Positions 8,701-15,603 are shown, numbered from the stretch's first letter. The stretch: 22,455 bases of DNA from CAZGOM01 sp964527265 (GCA_964527265.1 CAZGOM010000088.1:1-22455); one strand, 5' to 3'. Notes: a model not told the origin generated them from the letters alone. Made by a program: numbers and translations.

Positions 8701-8897
8701 CCGCATTCCCCAGGTTCAAATGGGTCCAGTTCAAGCTCGCTTATGACGGCTCAGACAAAACCGAATTCTTCCTCGACGGCAAAAAACTCGGTGAAACATC
8801 CGGCATGGCCATCAGCCACGCCGCCCCCAACGACGCCGCCTTCTTCGTCGGCCCCTTCATCGGCATGGTCGACGACGTCAGCCTCACCATCGATTAA
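5706..8897 (+). CDS. Secreted multidomain GH9 glycoside hydrolase with PKD and LamG-like domains
   Basis: This is a large exported GH9 enzyme of 1063 residues. A signal peptide (RLVAAFLGLSAAVGLCLPAHA) ends near residue 31. A beta-domain follows (about 50-160). Then come CelD_N from IKVNQVGYLPD (167-177) and the catalytic (alpha/alpha)6 part from about 275 to 755. GGHHDAGDYGKY places DAGD at 361-364, and E735 in NTEFTVDM is the likely general acid. TLGANPFGYALNTGIGF is the late GH9 motif. After it sit a PKD domain (761-843, with YIFWDFDDES) and a LamG/concanavalin-like domain (about 855-1063), probably for glycan binding. The usual HHR-type substrate-site motif is replaced by HNPSNYDR, so activity may differ from classical endoglucanases. 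GAAAG-like pairing 6 nt before the ATG is weak. The gene is convergent with the LacI gene. Confidence 0.9.
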   Translation: MSRPSLPWRTRLVAAFLGLSAAVGLCLPAHAQTIPTSDFERAIGPSSMATQFSDSIKVENASYLSLWLQNSALKEADLQDPSQFTIQSATDPNYAPDKQVKATWISSRCRLTRLSNRKTLMVKTTAVFLGLPTPMKPGASYTIKSALQGIPTDAVTFNDKATLSDNIKVNQVGYLPDRAKFAYLGQYAGTKGPLPLTAASFELLDSNGKSVFSGKPSRRIIKPTKDGQPVDGDQSLILTGQELYELDFSSFNTPGTYRIYVPSVGLSYPFEIGSAALNVAYINLMRGNLIQRCGCDIPLSITRHGHDACHIDDAFVDPAALTSGFIQQPSKDNAGKPLVKPPLYKPVHEKEHRKATGGHHDAGDYGKYTSNGCNFIAYPLQLMRLYPDKYQEDNLGVPNSGNSIPDVLEEVKWELDWVENMQDDDGGVFGVIRPNSGGYENSVPPRENKRFMFPKDTNYTAAFAAALAHAGTHPQIKKYYPEDAKRYLAKALKAWAWLEVNKTYTKYWHYGALFDDRDELAWAAVELYAATGDTKFHDYFLNNFKPEEARWGWVFLVESIGHAARRYATMTERPTDPAMKERCRQVIFKAADAHVANTNAFPYRMAMPPDSLRFGAYGWYFPAAQWSYDILVANALQPKQEYVEAALRQVDYTLGANPFGYALNTGIGFKRNIEIVHNPSNYDRIIEPAPGIPNGIGSAGFYWLNQYAKTPGEGVFPQNWPLMNRWYDGFNVNTEFTVDMSIRETLTLGFFAYVPNTKTTPPTVTLKADKLEGPAPLNIKFSVEVPTGTKPRYIFWDFDDESFSSDASPTHTFTGDGREYTVCVTIMDQNGNLASQTAKVVCKRQSLSYPATPQGVQKSTVLYLPLDGDTKDAGPNKLKVETIIGRPNNLPMTFTDNPGWMAKPAGKALVMNGREQLKIAIPNAIAVRPGASITIQAMLYIEEFAGWGWDGDPTSLGLNLVPKRDDSSLNMRQDKWDKSNTPLIGAGKGWVVESKKLGPAFPRFKWVQFKLAYDGSDKTEFFLDGKKLGETSGMAISHAAPNDAAFFVGPFIGMVDDVSLTID

Positions 8898-8908
8898 ATG
8901 TTCGTAAG

Positions 8909-8943
8909 CCGGATGCCACGGGTCGGATTCTAATCAGACCCGT
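8909..8943. terminator. Hairpin at a convergent junction, repeat copy 1
   Basis: ACGGGTC (8918-8924) pairs perfectly with GACCCGT (8937-8943). Inside it GAT/ATC can pair further, leaving a small loop. It begins about 12 nt after the GH9 stop and faces the convergent LacI gene, so a bidirectional terminator is likely. The left part (8909-8930) is nearly identical to 11787-11808 at another convergent junction. No strong T-run follows. Confidence 0.6.
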
Positions 8944-8966
8944 CCCATCCCTCTTCATCTTCGACC

Positions 8967-8994
8967 CTGGACACGGGACTCTGGACTCAGAACT
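8967..8994 (+). repeat. 28-bp element of four 7-bp units, copy 1
   Basis: Four contiguous 7-bp units of the type CNGGACN fill the space between the convergent GH9 and LacI genes. The last unit is CAGAACT, the GAAC variant. The array follows a pyrimidine stretch ending TCTTCGACC. The same architecture recurs at 13856, 13966, 17879 and 20418. Confidence 0.8.
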
Positions 8995-9001
8995 TTCCTC
9001 T

Positions 9002-10099
9002 TCACCCCACATGCAACTCGTTGACCTGCCCATCCTGATGCACCACCAGCGCCGGCGCCACGCCAATGCACTGGCCCGGACCCATCTCGCCGTCCGCCCG
9101 GTTCAGCACCCGCTCGGCAGCCAGACGCCCCATCAGATGCCAGTTCACACTCAAGCCGATCCGCGGCCGCTGCTCATACCCCATCTGCCCCAGGAAAACC
9201 TGGTCCACCCACCCCAGGTCCCACGCTTCAAAATGCACCTGATCCAGCCGCGCCAGCCACTCCGGCAACACCGATTCACCCGCAACCGGATAAAGCAGTC
9301 CCGGGCTCACAATACTGTTCTCCACAAACACGGCGGTGATGTCCGGCGATTGCGCAATCAGCGCTTCCATGGCCGCGCGGCCCACGATCAATCCCGGCGC
9401 ATTCTTGCGCTCAGTCACCATGCAGTCTTCCGCCCGCAGCGTCACCCCCGCGCTCTCCAGGGTGCATTTGAATCCCGCATACTTGCGCTCGCTGGCCGGG
9501 TCGCCCGACACGTTCCACCGCAGCGTACCGATCCGCTTATGCCCCTTGGAAAGCAGATACCGCGCGGCAAGCACGCCCCCGCGGAAATCATCTACCACCA
9601 CAGCATCCACCGATTCATTCCGCTGCACATGCCCAAGCTGCACCGCCGCCACGTTCGCCGCCTTCAGCCGCGACACCACCGGGTTCACAAATTCCAGCAG
9701 GTTGGTGTCCAGCACCACGCCCGCCGGCTTGGCGGCCAGGATCGGGTCCAGTTGCTCATCAATATTCCGGTTCACATCCAGCGTCTCAAGCTGCACCGGT
9801 GCCTTGCGCGCCCGCACACCCTCGCGCAAACCCGTATGCTTGGCCAGAAACGGCCCGGACGTATGCGCCAGCGCCAGTTCCTGCAGGTTCATCAGGTAGA
9901 TCACGCTCCGCCGCGACGTCCGCGGCGCATGCCCCGCCTGCCGCAGCAATCGCTCAATCTCTTTTCTTTTGTCCGCCGAAATGCGCCCCTTGCCGTTGAG
10001 CACATACGATACGCTCGACAGCGACACATCCGCCTTCTTGGCGATCTCCGCCAGCGGCAGACGCCTCCCAGAACGCTTTTTGCTCCCGCCTTCAGACAT
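9002..10099 (-). CDS. LacI family transcriptional regulator
   Basis: This is a DNA-binding repressor with a periplasmic-binding-protein-like sensor. From the ATG at 10099 it has 365 residues. The N-terminal helix-turn-helix reads LAEIAKKADVSLSSVSYVLN (about 16-35) and is followed by the hinge helix region RISADKRKEIERLLRQAGH. The rest (about 65-360) is a type 1 sensor core with DAVVVDDFRGGVLAARYLLSKGHKRIG, the usual central LacI motif. An alternative GTG at 10111 adds four residues. The A/G-rich stretch AGAAGG lies about 11 nt before the ATG, which I prefer. The gene is convergent with the second GH9 gene and divergent from the CehA/McbA-like gene only 56 bp away, which makes that gene and the regulator itself the likeliest targets. 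The effector is presumably a sugar. Confidence 0.92.
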   Translation of the reverse strand: MSEGGSKKRSGRRLPLAEIAKKADVSLSSVSYVLNGKGRISADKRKEIERLLRQAGHAPRTSRRSVIYLMNLQELALAHTSGPFLAKHTGLREGVRARKAPVQLETLDVNRNIDEQLDPILAAKPAGVVLDTNLLEFVNPVVSRLKAANVAAVQLGHVQRNESVDAVVVDDFRGGVLAARYLLSKGHKRIGTLRWNVSGDPASERKYAGFKCTLESAGVTLRAEDCMVTERKNAPGLIVGRAAMEALIAQSPDITAVFVENSIVSPGLLYPVAGESVLPEWLARLDQVHFEAWDLGWVDQVFLGQMGYEQRPRIGLSVNWHLMGRLAAERVLNRADGEMGPGQCIGVAPALVVHQDGQVNELHVG

Positions 10100-10155
10100 G
10101 CAATAACCCACCTTCTAAAAGAATCCTGCCAGAATCATAACCGGAGCCAAGCAAA
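10100..10155. promoter_or_regulatory. Short divergent spacer between LacI and CehA/McbA-like genes
   Basis: Both start sites must be served from 56 bp. A direct repeat AGAATC occurs twice (10120-10125 and 10131-10136), and GGAG at 10143-10146 is the ribosome binding site for the GTG at 10156. I see no typical LacI palindrome with a central CG, so the operator is not identified. Confidence 0.4.
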
Positions 10156-11763
10156 GTGACCGCCACCCCCACCGGCTATACCCCCGCCCCCCATCCCGTT
10201 ACCTCTCACGGCACACTCGCCTCCGTGCTCACCCACACCCATACCTACTCCGGCGTCTGGCACCACGGCGGCGCACTGCCCCCCCCCGATAATTACATCC
10301 AGCTCCGTGCCTGGTGCGCCCGCCGCGGCGTCAAAGCCCTCGGCATGGGCTCCCCCTACACACCCTTAAACGCCAAACACTACGGCTATTGCGAACATGA
10401 AGGCTACAACGACTACTTCACCCCCGGCAGCGATCTCCAGCTCTCCATGCGCGATCTCCCCGAGATCCAATCCATGCTCATGGCCGTCAACGCAGGCCAG
10501 AACCACACCCTCTTCTACCTCGACAACGAAACCCCCAAAACCCGCTTCGGCCATCTCTGGTGGCTCGGCTACCACTGCGACTTCCCCGCCTGGCACGACT
10601 ACGACCAGCCGTTCGACCGCTGGATGACCCAGGACCAGATCCCCGGCTCTTTCGACGACGAAGCCGTCTCCTACCAGCGCCGACCCTACAGCCAGGTCTT
10701 CGACGCCCAGCACCGCCACGGCGCGGTCGGCGTCTGGGCACATCCCACAAGCTGGTGGCGCGACCGCGACGGCCGCTTCATCACCAACATCGCCGCCGAA
10801 ATGCCCGCCCATGCCTACGCCGACGGCCGCATCGACGGCATGGTCGTCATGGGCTACCACGCCTTCCGCCCCGAATACCAGGCCCTCTGGTTCGCCTTGC
10901 TCGACCAGGGCTACTTCATCCCCGGCACCGCAGAAATGGATATGGGCTTGTCAGACTCCAAAGCCCAGAACGACGACCCCATCCGCCTCAGCTACATCCC
11001 CTCCAGCCTCCCTACCCCCACCCTCCATGAAGTTCGCCACGGCTTTAAGGACGGCACCCTCCTCTGCAGTTCCGGCCCCCTTTTGACCCTCACCCTCGAC
11101 GGCAAATCCTCCGGCCAGGTCGCTTTCTCCACTCCCGGCCAAACCCACAAAGTCATCCTCCGCGTCGAATCAAACACCGAAAACCCAGGCCCCCTCGGTC
11201 GCCTCGACCTCATCACCCGCCACGGCAAAATCATTCACTCTCAAAACCATACACCCGAAGGCACTTACACCTTCGACATCCCCTGCGACACCCAGAACTC
11301 ATACCTTATCGCACGCATCTTCGGCGCAAATGACAATCCGGTTGACCATAAAAACGTAAAGCTCCACGCCATCACCAATCCCGTCTATCTCCACCCAAAA
11401 GGGAGCTCCTTCAACAAGCCCGGCCACACCCGCCTCACCCTCAACCAGTCCGGCATCAATAACGCCGATAACTTCCAGATCCAAACCGGCGACGGCACCC
11501 TCCTGGATTCCGGCACCCTCACCTCCGCCGTCACCCTCAGCGCTCCCGCCAACGCCCGCGTCGCCCTTTTTTCCGGCACCACCCCCGTCGCCACCCGTTA
11601 CCTCATCAATGACAACCCCAGCCTCATGGGCCTCATGCGCCACCTCTACCGGGGCCGCTTCCTCCAGACCCATCCCACATTGAACTCCGGTGAAGTCCCC
11701 GTCGAATGCTGGCAGCTCGATCAATTCCCAAAAGCCATGGATGCCCTCACCCTCGATGTTTGA
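10156..11763 (+). CDS. CehA/McbA-like (PHP-fold) metallohydrolase
   Basis: The start is a GTG at 10156 supported by GGAG 9 nt upstream. The product has 535 residues and no signal peptide, so it should act in the cytoplasm. LTHTHTYSGVW near residues 25-35 is a metal-binding H-x-H pair at the end of a first strand, as in PHP-type and CehA/McbA hydrolases. GVWAHPTSWW (H196), VVMGYHAF (H235) and IPGTAEMDMGLSD (257-266) follow in the usual order. KDGTLLCSSGPLL is the late family motif. The C-terminal about 200 residues are beta-rich, with no motif I recognise. Known family members act on carbaryl-like esters and other substrates, so the natural substrate here is open. Control by a sugar-type LacI regulator next door suggests a role in carbohydrate metabolism. 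Confidence 0.78.
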   Translation: MTATPTGYTPAPHPVTSHGTLASVLTHTHTYSGVWHHGGALPPPDNYIQLRAWCARRGVKALGMGSPYTPLNAKHYGYCEHEGYNDYFTPGSDLQLSMRDLPEIQSMLMAVNAGQNHTLFYLDNETPKTRFGHLWWLGYHCDFPAWHDYDQPFDRWMTQDQIPGSFDDEAVSYQRRPYSQVFDAQHRHGAVGVWAHPTSWWRDRDGRFITNIAAEMPAHAYADGRIDGMVVMGYHAFRPEYQALWFALLDQGYFIPGTAEMDMGLSDSKAQNDDPIRLSYIPSSLPTPTLHEVRHGFKDGTLLCSSGPLLTLTLDGKSSGQVAFSTPGQTHKVILRVESNTENPGPLGRLDLITRHGKIIHSQNHTPEGTYTFDIPCDTQNSYLIARIFGANDNPVDHKNVKLHAITNPVYLHPKGSSFNKPGHTRLTLNQSGINNADNFQIQTGDGTLLDSGTLTSAVTLSAPANARVALFSGTTPVATRYLINDNPSLMGLMRHLYRGRFLQTHPTLNSGEVPVECWQLDQFPKAMDALTLDV

Positions 11764-11786
11764 CCACAAGCGCACAACCCGCAATT

Positions 11787-11813
11787 CCGAATGGCACCGG
11801 TCGGATTCCGACC
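11787..11813. terminator. Hairpin at a convergent junction, repeat copy 2
   Basis: GGTCGG (11799-11804) and CCGACC (11808-11813) form a perfect 6-bp stem with a 3-nt loop (ATT). It lies about 24-50 nt after the CehA/McbA-like stop and faces the convergent lipoprotein gene. Positions 11787-11808 match 8909-8930 with three mismatches. It probably ends transcription from one or both sides. Confidence 0.6.
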
Positions 11814-11871
11814 AAGCCAGAGGTTGGAGTACGCTCATCACGTCCCCCAGCACCAGCATCATCCGCCACCC

Positions 11872-12867
11872 TCACGGTCCGCATGCAATCGCCTTCTGCA
11901 TTTGCTTATCCACCCACAACGCAAGCTCATCCTCCCCCATCCCCGCCGGTCGCTCCAGCACCGCCCACTTTTCTTCAAGCGACAATCGCTCTCCGATCTG
12001 CAATTCCTTCACCCGGCTCAGCGTCTCCAGCTCCCAGAATTCACGCGATTGGAAAAGCTGCACGCTCGACCGATCCGCATATTCCCCCACCTCCCCCGCC
12101 TCCTGCATCAGCGCCCGCACCAGCACGTGCTTCCCATACACCGCCGCCACCCACGTCCCCATCGTCCCCACTTTCCCTCCCACCCCTCCCGGACGCACCA
12201 CCAGTGCCCGTGCATTCCCAGCCTTATCGTTCACCACCCGACATCCCTGCTTCCCATTCCCAAACCACATCACTTCCCCCAATCTTCCCGTCGTTTCCGC
12301 CAGCCCGATCATCCCAAACTCCCCCGCCTTCACCTGCGCCACGCCCCACACATGCACCGGCGCGGCTTTTCCATCCGCCATCCGCACCAGGCTCCAAGCC
12401 ACACCCGCTTCCCGCTTATCTTCTTTCACCACCCACATCCGTATCGCCTGCACCCCCGCCGCCGGAATTCTTGTCTGCGCAAATCCCGTTGCACCCGCAA
12501 TCGGCTTCTCTGCCTTCCACGGCAATCCTTCCAGATCATTCCCTGGCGGCCACACCCGCCCCAAATGCTTTCGCCAGCTCGCCTGCGGCAATACCCACAC
12601 CTTATCCCCACCCCAGTCCACCCAACCCGTCCGCGGATCCGCCACAGGATTCGGGTTCATCCAGAAAAATGATTCGCCATCCGCTTCCAACGAAACAAAT
12701 CGCCCCTTAGACTCGTCATACACAATCGATAGGCCGCCTGCTTCCGCTTTTGCAGGGACAGCCGTCGCCTCAGGCTCCACAGAAACCGGTTCCTTCGCAC
12801 AACCAACCATCACGGCCAACACCAGAGCCAGTCCCGCCATTTCAAACTGCAAGCAGAACTTTCTCAT
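11872..12867 (-). CDS. Putative lipoprotein of DUF4380-like type
   Basis: The 331-residue product has a lipoprotein signal: MRKFCLQFEMAGLALVLAVMVGC, with the candidate acylated cysteine at 23. Met at -3 is a less usual lipobox residue. A proline/alanine-rich linker follows. A beta-rich domain then starts near LSIVYDESKGRFVSLEADGE and contains FFWMNP, GGDKVWVLPQ and WPPGND. These resemble DUF4380 proteins, whose fold is related to aldose-epimerase-like beta-sandwiches that bind sugars. The start at 12867 is backed by GGAAGG 7 nt upstream; a nearby ATG at 12871 is out of frame. It is divergent from the ABC importer operon and convergent with the CehA/McbA-like gene. A periplasmic or outer-membrane sugar-related role fits the setting but is inferred. 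Confidence 0.7.
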   Translation of the reverse strand: MRKFCLQFEMAGLALVLAVMVGCAKEPVSVEPEATAVPAKAEAGGLSIVYDESKGRFVSLEADGESFFWMNPNPVADPRTGWVDWGGDKVWVLPQASWRKHLGRVWPPGNDLEGLPWKAEKPIAGATGFAQTRIPAAGVQAIRMWVVKEDKREAGVAWSLVRMADGKAAPVHVWGVAQVKAGEFGMIGLAETTGRLGEVMWFGNGKQGCRVVNDKAGNARALVVRPGGVGGKVGTMGTWVAAVYGKHVLVRALMQEAGEVGEYADRSSVQLFQSREFWELETLSRVKELQIGERLSLEEKWAVLERPAGMGEDELALWVDKQMQKAIACGP

Positions 12868-12921
12868 TCATTGACCTTCCATCTGAAAAAAACGCTCGAC
12901 CAAGTAACACTTCTCGATCAC

Positions 12922-12937
12922 TATAAACGCCAGATAC
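12922..12937 (+). promoter_or_regulatory. Likely -10 element close to the start codon of the importer operon
   Basis: TATAAA (12922-12927) is followed by only 10 nt before the ATG at 12938. If it is the -10 element, transcription starts about 3-5 nt before the start codon and the message has almost no leader. No good -35 hexamer sits at 16-18 bp, and no ribosome binding site is visible. Confidence 0.4.
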
Positions 12938-13942
12938 ATGAACACTGTTAACCGCTCCACATCCCGTATCTTCGCCCCTCCGCTCCTGGCGCTCCTCTTG
13001 GCGATGACCTCTGCCCAGGCTCCCGCACCCCTTGATTCCTCTTCCCTCCCCTCCCCCGAATCCCAGCTTACCCTCGCCGCCCGCGAAATCAGCTATTTCG
13101 ACTACCGCTCCGCCCAGCCCTACTTTGATCGCGCCCTCGCCCTCGCCGCCCCCAATTCCGACGCCTGGGCCCTGGCCCTCTACGGCAAAGCCACCTGCCT
13201 CTACAACATCACCCCCGTCTCAGCCGACAACATCACCCAGGCCGCCGCCCTCTACACCCAGGCCTGGAATGCCCGCCCCGATCACCGCGCCGGCCGCCTC
13301 TCCGCCCTGAATCTCGGCCGCATCGCTGAGCTGAAAGACTTCCTCGCCGATTCCTCCGACCTCCCCGCCGCCCGCACGTGGTACCAGGCCGTCATCGACA
13401 AAGCCCCCGACTCCCCCGAAGCAGACCAGGCCGTCCTCCGCCTCGCTGGCACCTACATCCAGACCTACGACAAAGCCGACTGCCTCAAAGGCATCGACAT
13501 CCTCCAGAAACACCTCGCCTCCCACCCCGACAATCCCTTGGCCTCCGGCATGTACCTCTACATGGGCGACACTTACTTCTACCCCCTGGGCAACGACCGC
13601 GCCTCCCTCGACAGCTACCTTAAAGCCGACGCCAAAGGCCTCCCCCAGACCGGCAAGGAAGCCATTCTCTACTGGCGCATGGCCAACCTCGCCGATGCCC
13701 GCTTAAACGACCCCAAAACCGCCATCGCCTGCTACCGGAAAATCCTCCAGATCACCCCCACCTCAGGCAAAGCCTACGAAGCCGGCCTCGCCTTAAAACG
13801 CCTTTCTTCTGAACCTTCTTCAACCTCCCCCTCTTCGACCTCTCCCTCTTCGACGCAGGACACAGGACGCAGAACACAGGACGTCTCCTCTCCCCTTCCC
13901 TCTTCGACCCAGGACTCTCTCCCCCCGGAGGCCAAACCATGA
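12938..13942 (+). CDS. Secreted tetratricopeptide-repeat protein, first gene of sugar ABC operon
   Basis: The 334-residue product has a signal peptide (FAPPLLALLLAMTSAQA, cleavage near 28) and then helical repeats with TPR character. Examples are REISYFDYRSAQPYFDRALALAAP, DLPAARTWYQAVIDKAPDSP, ASGMYLYMGDTYFYP and PKTAIACYRKILQITP. It should lie in the periplasm or on the membrane surface and bind other proteins. It is followed directly by the solute-binding protein with an ATGA overlap, so the two are translationally coupled. It may organise or load the importer, which is an inference. From about residue 287 the sequence turns into a low-complexity Ser/Pro/Thr tail (SSTSPSSTSP... TQDTGRRTQD) produced by a pyrimidine-rich stretch and a heptamer element, so the true folded domain ends near residue 285. 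Confidence 0.82.
   Translation: MNTVNRSTSRIFAPPLLALLLAMTSAQAPAPLDSSSLPSPESQLTLAAREISYFDYRSAQPYFDRALALAAPNSDAWALALYGKATCLYNITPVSADNITQAAALYTQAWNARPDHRAGRLSALNLGRIAELKDFLADSSDLPAARTWYQAVIDKAPDSPEADQAVLRLAGTYIQTYDKADCLKGIDILQKHLASHPDNPLASGMYLYMGDTYFYPLGNDRASLDSYLKADAKGLPQTGKEAILYWRMANLADARLNDPKTAIACYRKILQITPTSGKAYEAGLALKRLSSEPSSTSPSSTSPSSTQDTGRRTQDVSSPLPSSTQDSLPPEAKP
13856..13883 (+). repeat. 28-bp element of four 7-bp units, copy 2 (inside coding sequence)
   Basis: Units are CAGGAC(A/G), with the third unit being CAGAACA. The element encodes TQDTGRRTQD in the TPR protein's C-terminal tail. A pyrimidine stretch with CTCTTCGAC precedes it, and an extra single unit (CAGGACT at 13910-13916, again after TCTTCGACC) follows. 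Confidence 0.85.
13927..13931 (+). promoter_or_regulatory. Strong ribosome binding site for the solute-binding protein
   Basis: GGAGG lies 7 nt before the ATG at 13939, within the last codons of the TPR gene. It fixes this start even though the first residues come from repeat DNA. Confidence 0.75.
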
Positions 13943-15603
13943 CCTCCCCAACTCCTTCTCCAACGCAGGACACAGGACGCAGGACGCAGGACGCCTCCAA
14001 TCCCCTCACCCGCATCAGCTGGGTCGTCCTCGCCCTCACCTTCGTCCTCTGCGCCGCCCGCGTCCTTTTCCTCCAGCATCAAACCAGCGCCCCCAACGGC
14101 GAAGTCATCCGCATCGCCCACTGGCAGCTTGAAGCCGGCTACCGCGGCTCCATGGATCAGGCCATCAAGCGCTACGAAGCCTTGAACCCCGGCGTCAAAA
14201 TCCTTCAGCTCGCCATCACCGAAAAAGTCTACGGCCAGTGGCTCAACACCCACCTTCTCGCCGGCACCGCCCCCGACATCTTTGAGCTGGGCAAGTCCAA
14301 AGTCCTCTCCAGCGACACCTACCTCCCCCGCTTCCTCGTCCCCCTCTCCGAAGCCGCACAGCGCCCCAACCCCTACAACAAAGGCACATCCGCCCAAAAC
14401 CTCCGCTGGCGCGACACCTTCCGCGACGGCATGCGCTCCGGCCTCCACCCCATCACACAGGAATACTACTCCGCCCCCACCTGCCTCTTCACCGCCCGCA
14501 TCTACATCAACACCAATCTTCTAAAAGAAGCCACCGGCTCGTCCGCCCCCCCTCAAACCCTCGCCCAGCTTCTCGACGCCGCGCAGAAAATGCGCGCCCT
14601 TAAAACACCCCTGGGCGAATCCATCGTCCCCATCGCCGGCGGTGCTGACTGCGCCCAGATCTTCCTCGGCGGCTACCTCGTCCCCTTCACCGCCACCTAT
14701 GAAACCCTCCTGGATGCCGACCTCGACGGCACCGTCACCCCCCGCGAAGCCTTCGCAGGCTGGGCCACCGGCAAAATCTCCTTCACCACCCCCGGCCTCG
14801 CAGATTATTACCACGCCCTCCGCGCCATCACCACCCACTTCGCCCCCGGCTTCATGGCCATGGGCCGCGATCAGGCACTTTTCCTCTTCGTCCAGGGCCG
14901 CGCCGGCATGATCGCCGCCGGCTCCTGGGAATCCGATGGCCTCACCCGCAACGTCCCCTTCCCCGTCGCCGTCATCAATTTCCCCCTCCCCGCCCAGGGC
15001 GAACGCTTCTCCCAAGCCATCGCCGGAAAAGCCAACGAAGCAAGCCTCTCCGGTGGCAGCCCCCTGGGCGTTAACCGCGCCTCCCGCAATGCCGACCGCG
15101 CACTCGACTTCCTCCAGTTCCTCACCTCCGTCGAAGGTAACCAGCTCTTAAACGAAGGCTCCAACTGGGTTCCCGTCATCACCGACTCCAAGCCCACCCC
15201 GCAGGCCACCCCCTTCCTCCCCGGCACCGCCGGCTACACCGCCAAAGTCGACATCAAGTACGGCGTCGTCCCTTCCAGCATCTGGTCGGGCCAGCTCTGG
15301 CGATACCTCCAGGGCGAAATCACCGACGAAGCCTTCTTTGCCGCCGTGAACGACGCCCTCGCCGACACCCGCTACGGCGGCAAAAACGCATGGGCCATCG
15401 ACTACGCCGACCAGCAGCAATGGGTCCGCCAGCAGGAACGCACCATCGCCGCCTTCACCCTCACCGATCTCCTTGAACCCTCCACCCCCGAAAAAATCAA
15501 ACGCATGAACGCCGTCATCCTCGAACAGCAGCGCACCAACAACGCCGAGGAACTCCGCGCACGCTTCCAGGACACCTTTAACGAGCCCATCGGCAAACCC
15601 TGA
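13939..15603 (+). CDS. Extracellular solute-binding protein of a sugar ABC importer, membrane-anchored
   Basis: This 554-residue product is the substrate receptor of the importer. After a short polar segment, residues 25-45 (RISWVVLALTFVLCAARVLFL) form a membrane helix without a standard lipobox, as the cysteine is preceded by Leu. The protein therefore seems tethered by an uncleaved helix. The binding domain starts at EVIRIAHWQLEAGY and shows family 1 features: DQAIKRYEALNPGVKI, APDIFELG, PIAGGADCAQIFLGGY, RAGMIAAGSWESDG and LSGGSPLGVNRASRNADRALDFLQFL. The last about 50 residues form an extra charged helical tail. The N-terminus (TQDTGRRTQDAS) is encoded by a heptamer repeat element and is probably not functional. 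The start is set by GGAGG at 13927. The gene overlaps its upstream neighbour by 4 nt and the permease downstream by 1 nt. Confidence 0.88.
   Translation: MTSPTPSPTQDTGRRTQDASNPLTRISWVVLALTFVLCAARVLFLQHQTSAPNGEVIRIAHWQLEAGYRGSMDQAIKRYEALNPGVKILQLAITEKVYGQWLNTHLLAGTAPDIFELGKSKVLSSDTYLPRFLVPLSEAAQRPNPYNKGTSAQNLRWRDTFRDGMRSGLHPITQEYYSAPTCLFTARIYINTNLLKEATGSSAPPQTLAQLLDAAQKMRALKTPLGESIVPIAGGADCAQIFLGGYLVPFTATYETLLDADLDGTVTPREAFAGWATGKISFTTPGLADYYHALRAITTHFAPGFMAMGRDQALFLFVQGRAGMIAAGSWESDGLTRNVPFPVAVINFPLPAQGERFSQAIAGKANEASLSGGSPLGVNRASRNADRALDFLQFLTSVEGNQLLNEGSNWVPVITDSKPTPQATPFLPGTAGYTAKVDIKYGVVPSSIWSGQLWRYLQGEITDEAFFAAVNDALADTRYGGKNAWAIDYADQQQWVRQQERTIAAFTLTDLLEPSTPEKIKRMNAVILEQQRTNNAEELRARFQDTFNEPIGKP
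13966..13993 (+). repeat. 28-bp element of four 7-bp units, copy 3 (inside coding sequence)
   Basis: Four units CAGGAC(A/G) lie 27 nt after the start codon of the solute-binding protein gene and encode the repeat-derived residues TQDTGRRTQD. This copy has no GAAC unit. It lies only 82 bp from copy 2, on the other side of the gene junction. Confidence 0.85.

Noticed and set aside
11690..12874. Long + strand frame opposite the lipoprotein gene
   Set aside because: It is Pro/Ser/Thr-rich with no motif. The - strand frame has a lipoprotein signal, a good ribosome binding site and DUF4380-like features.
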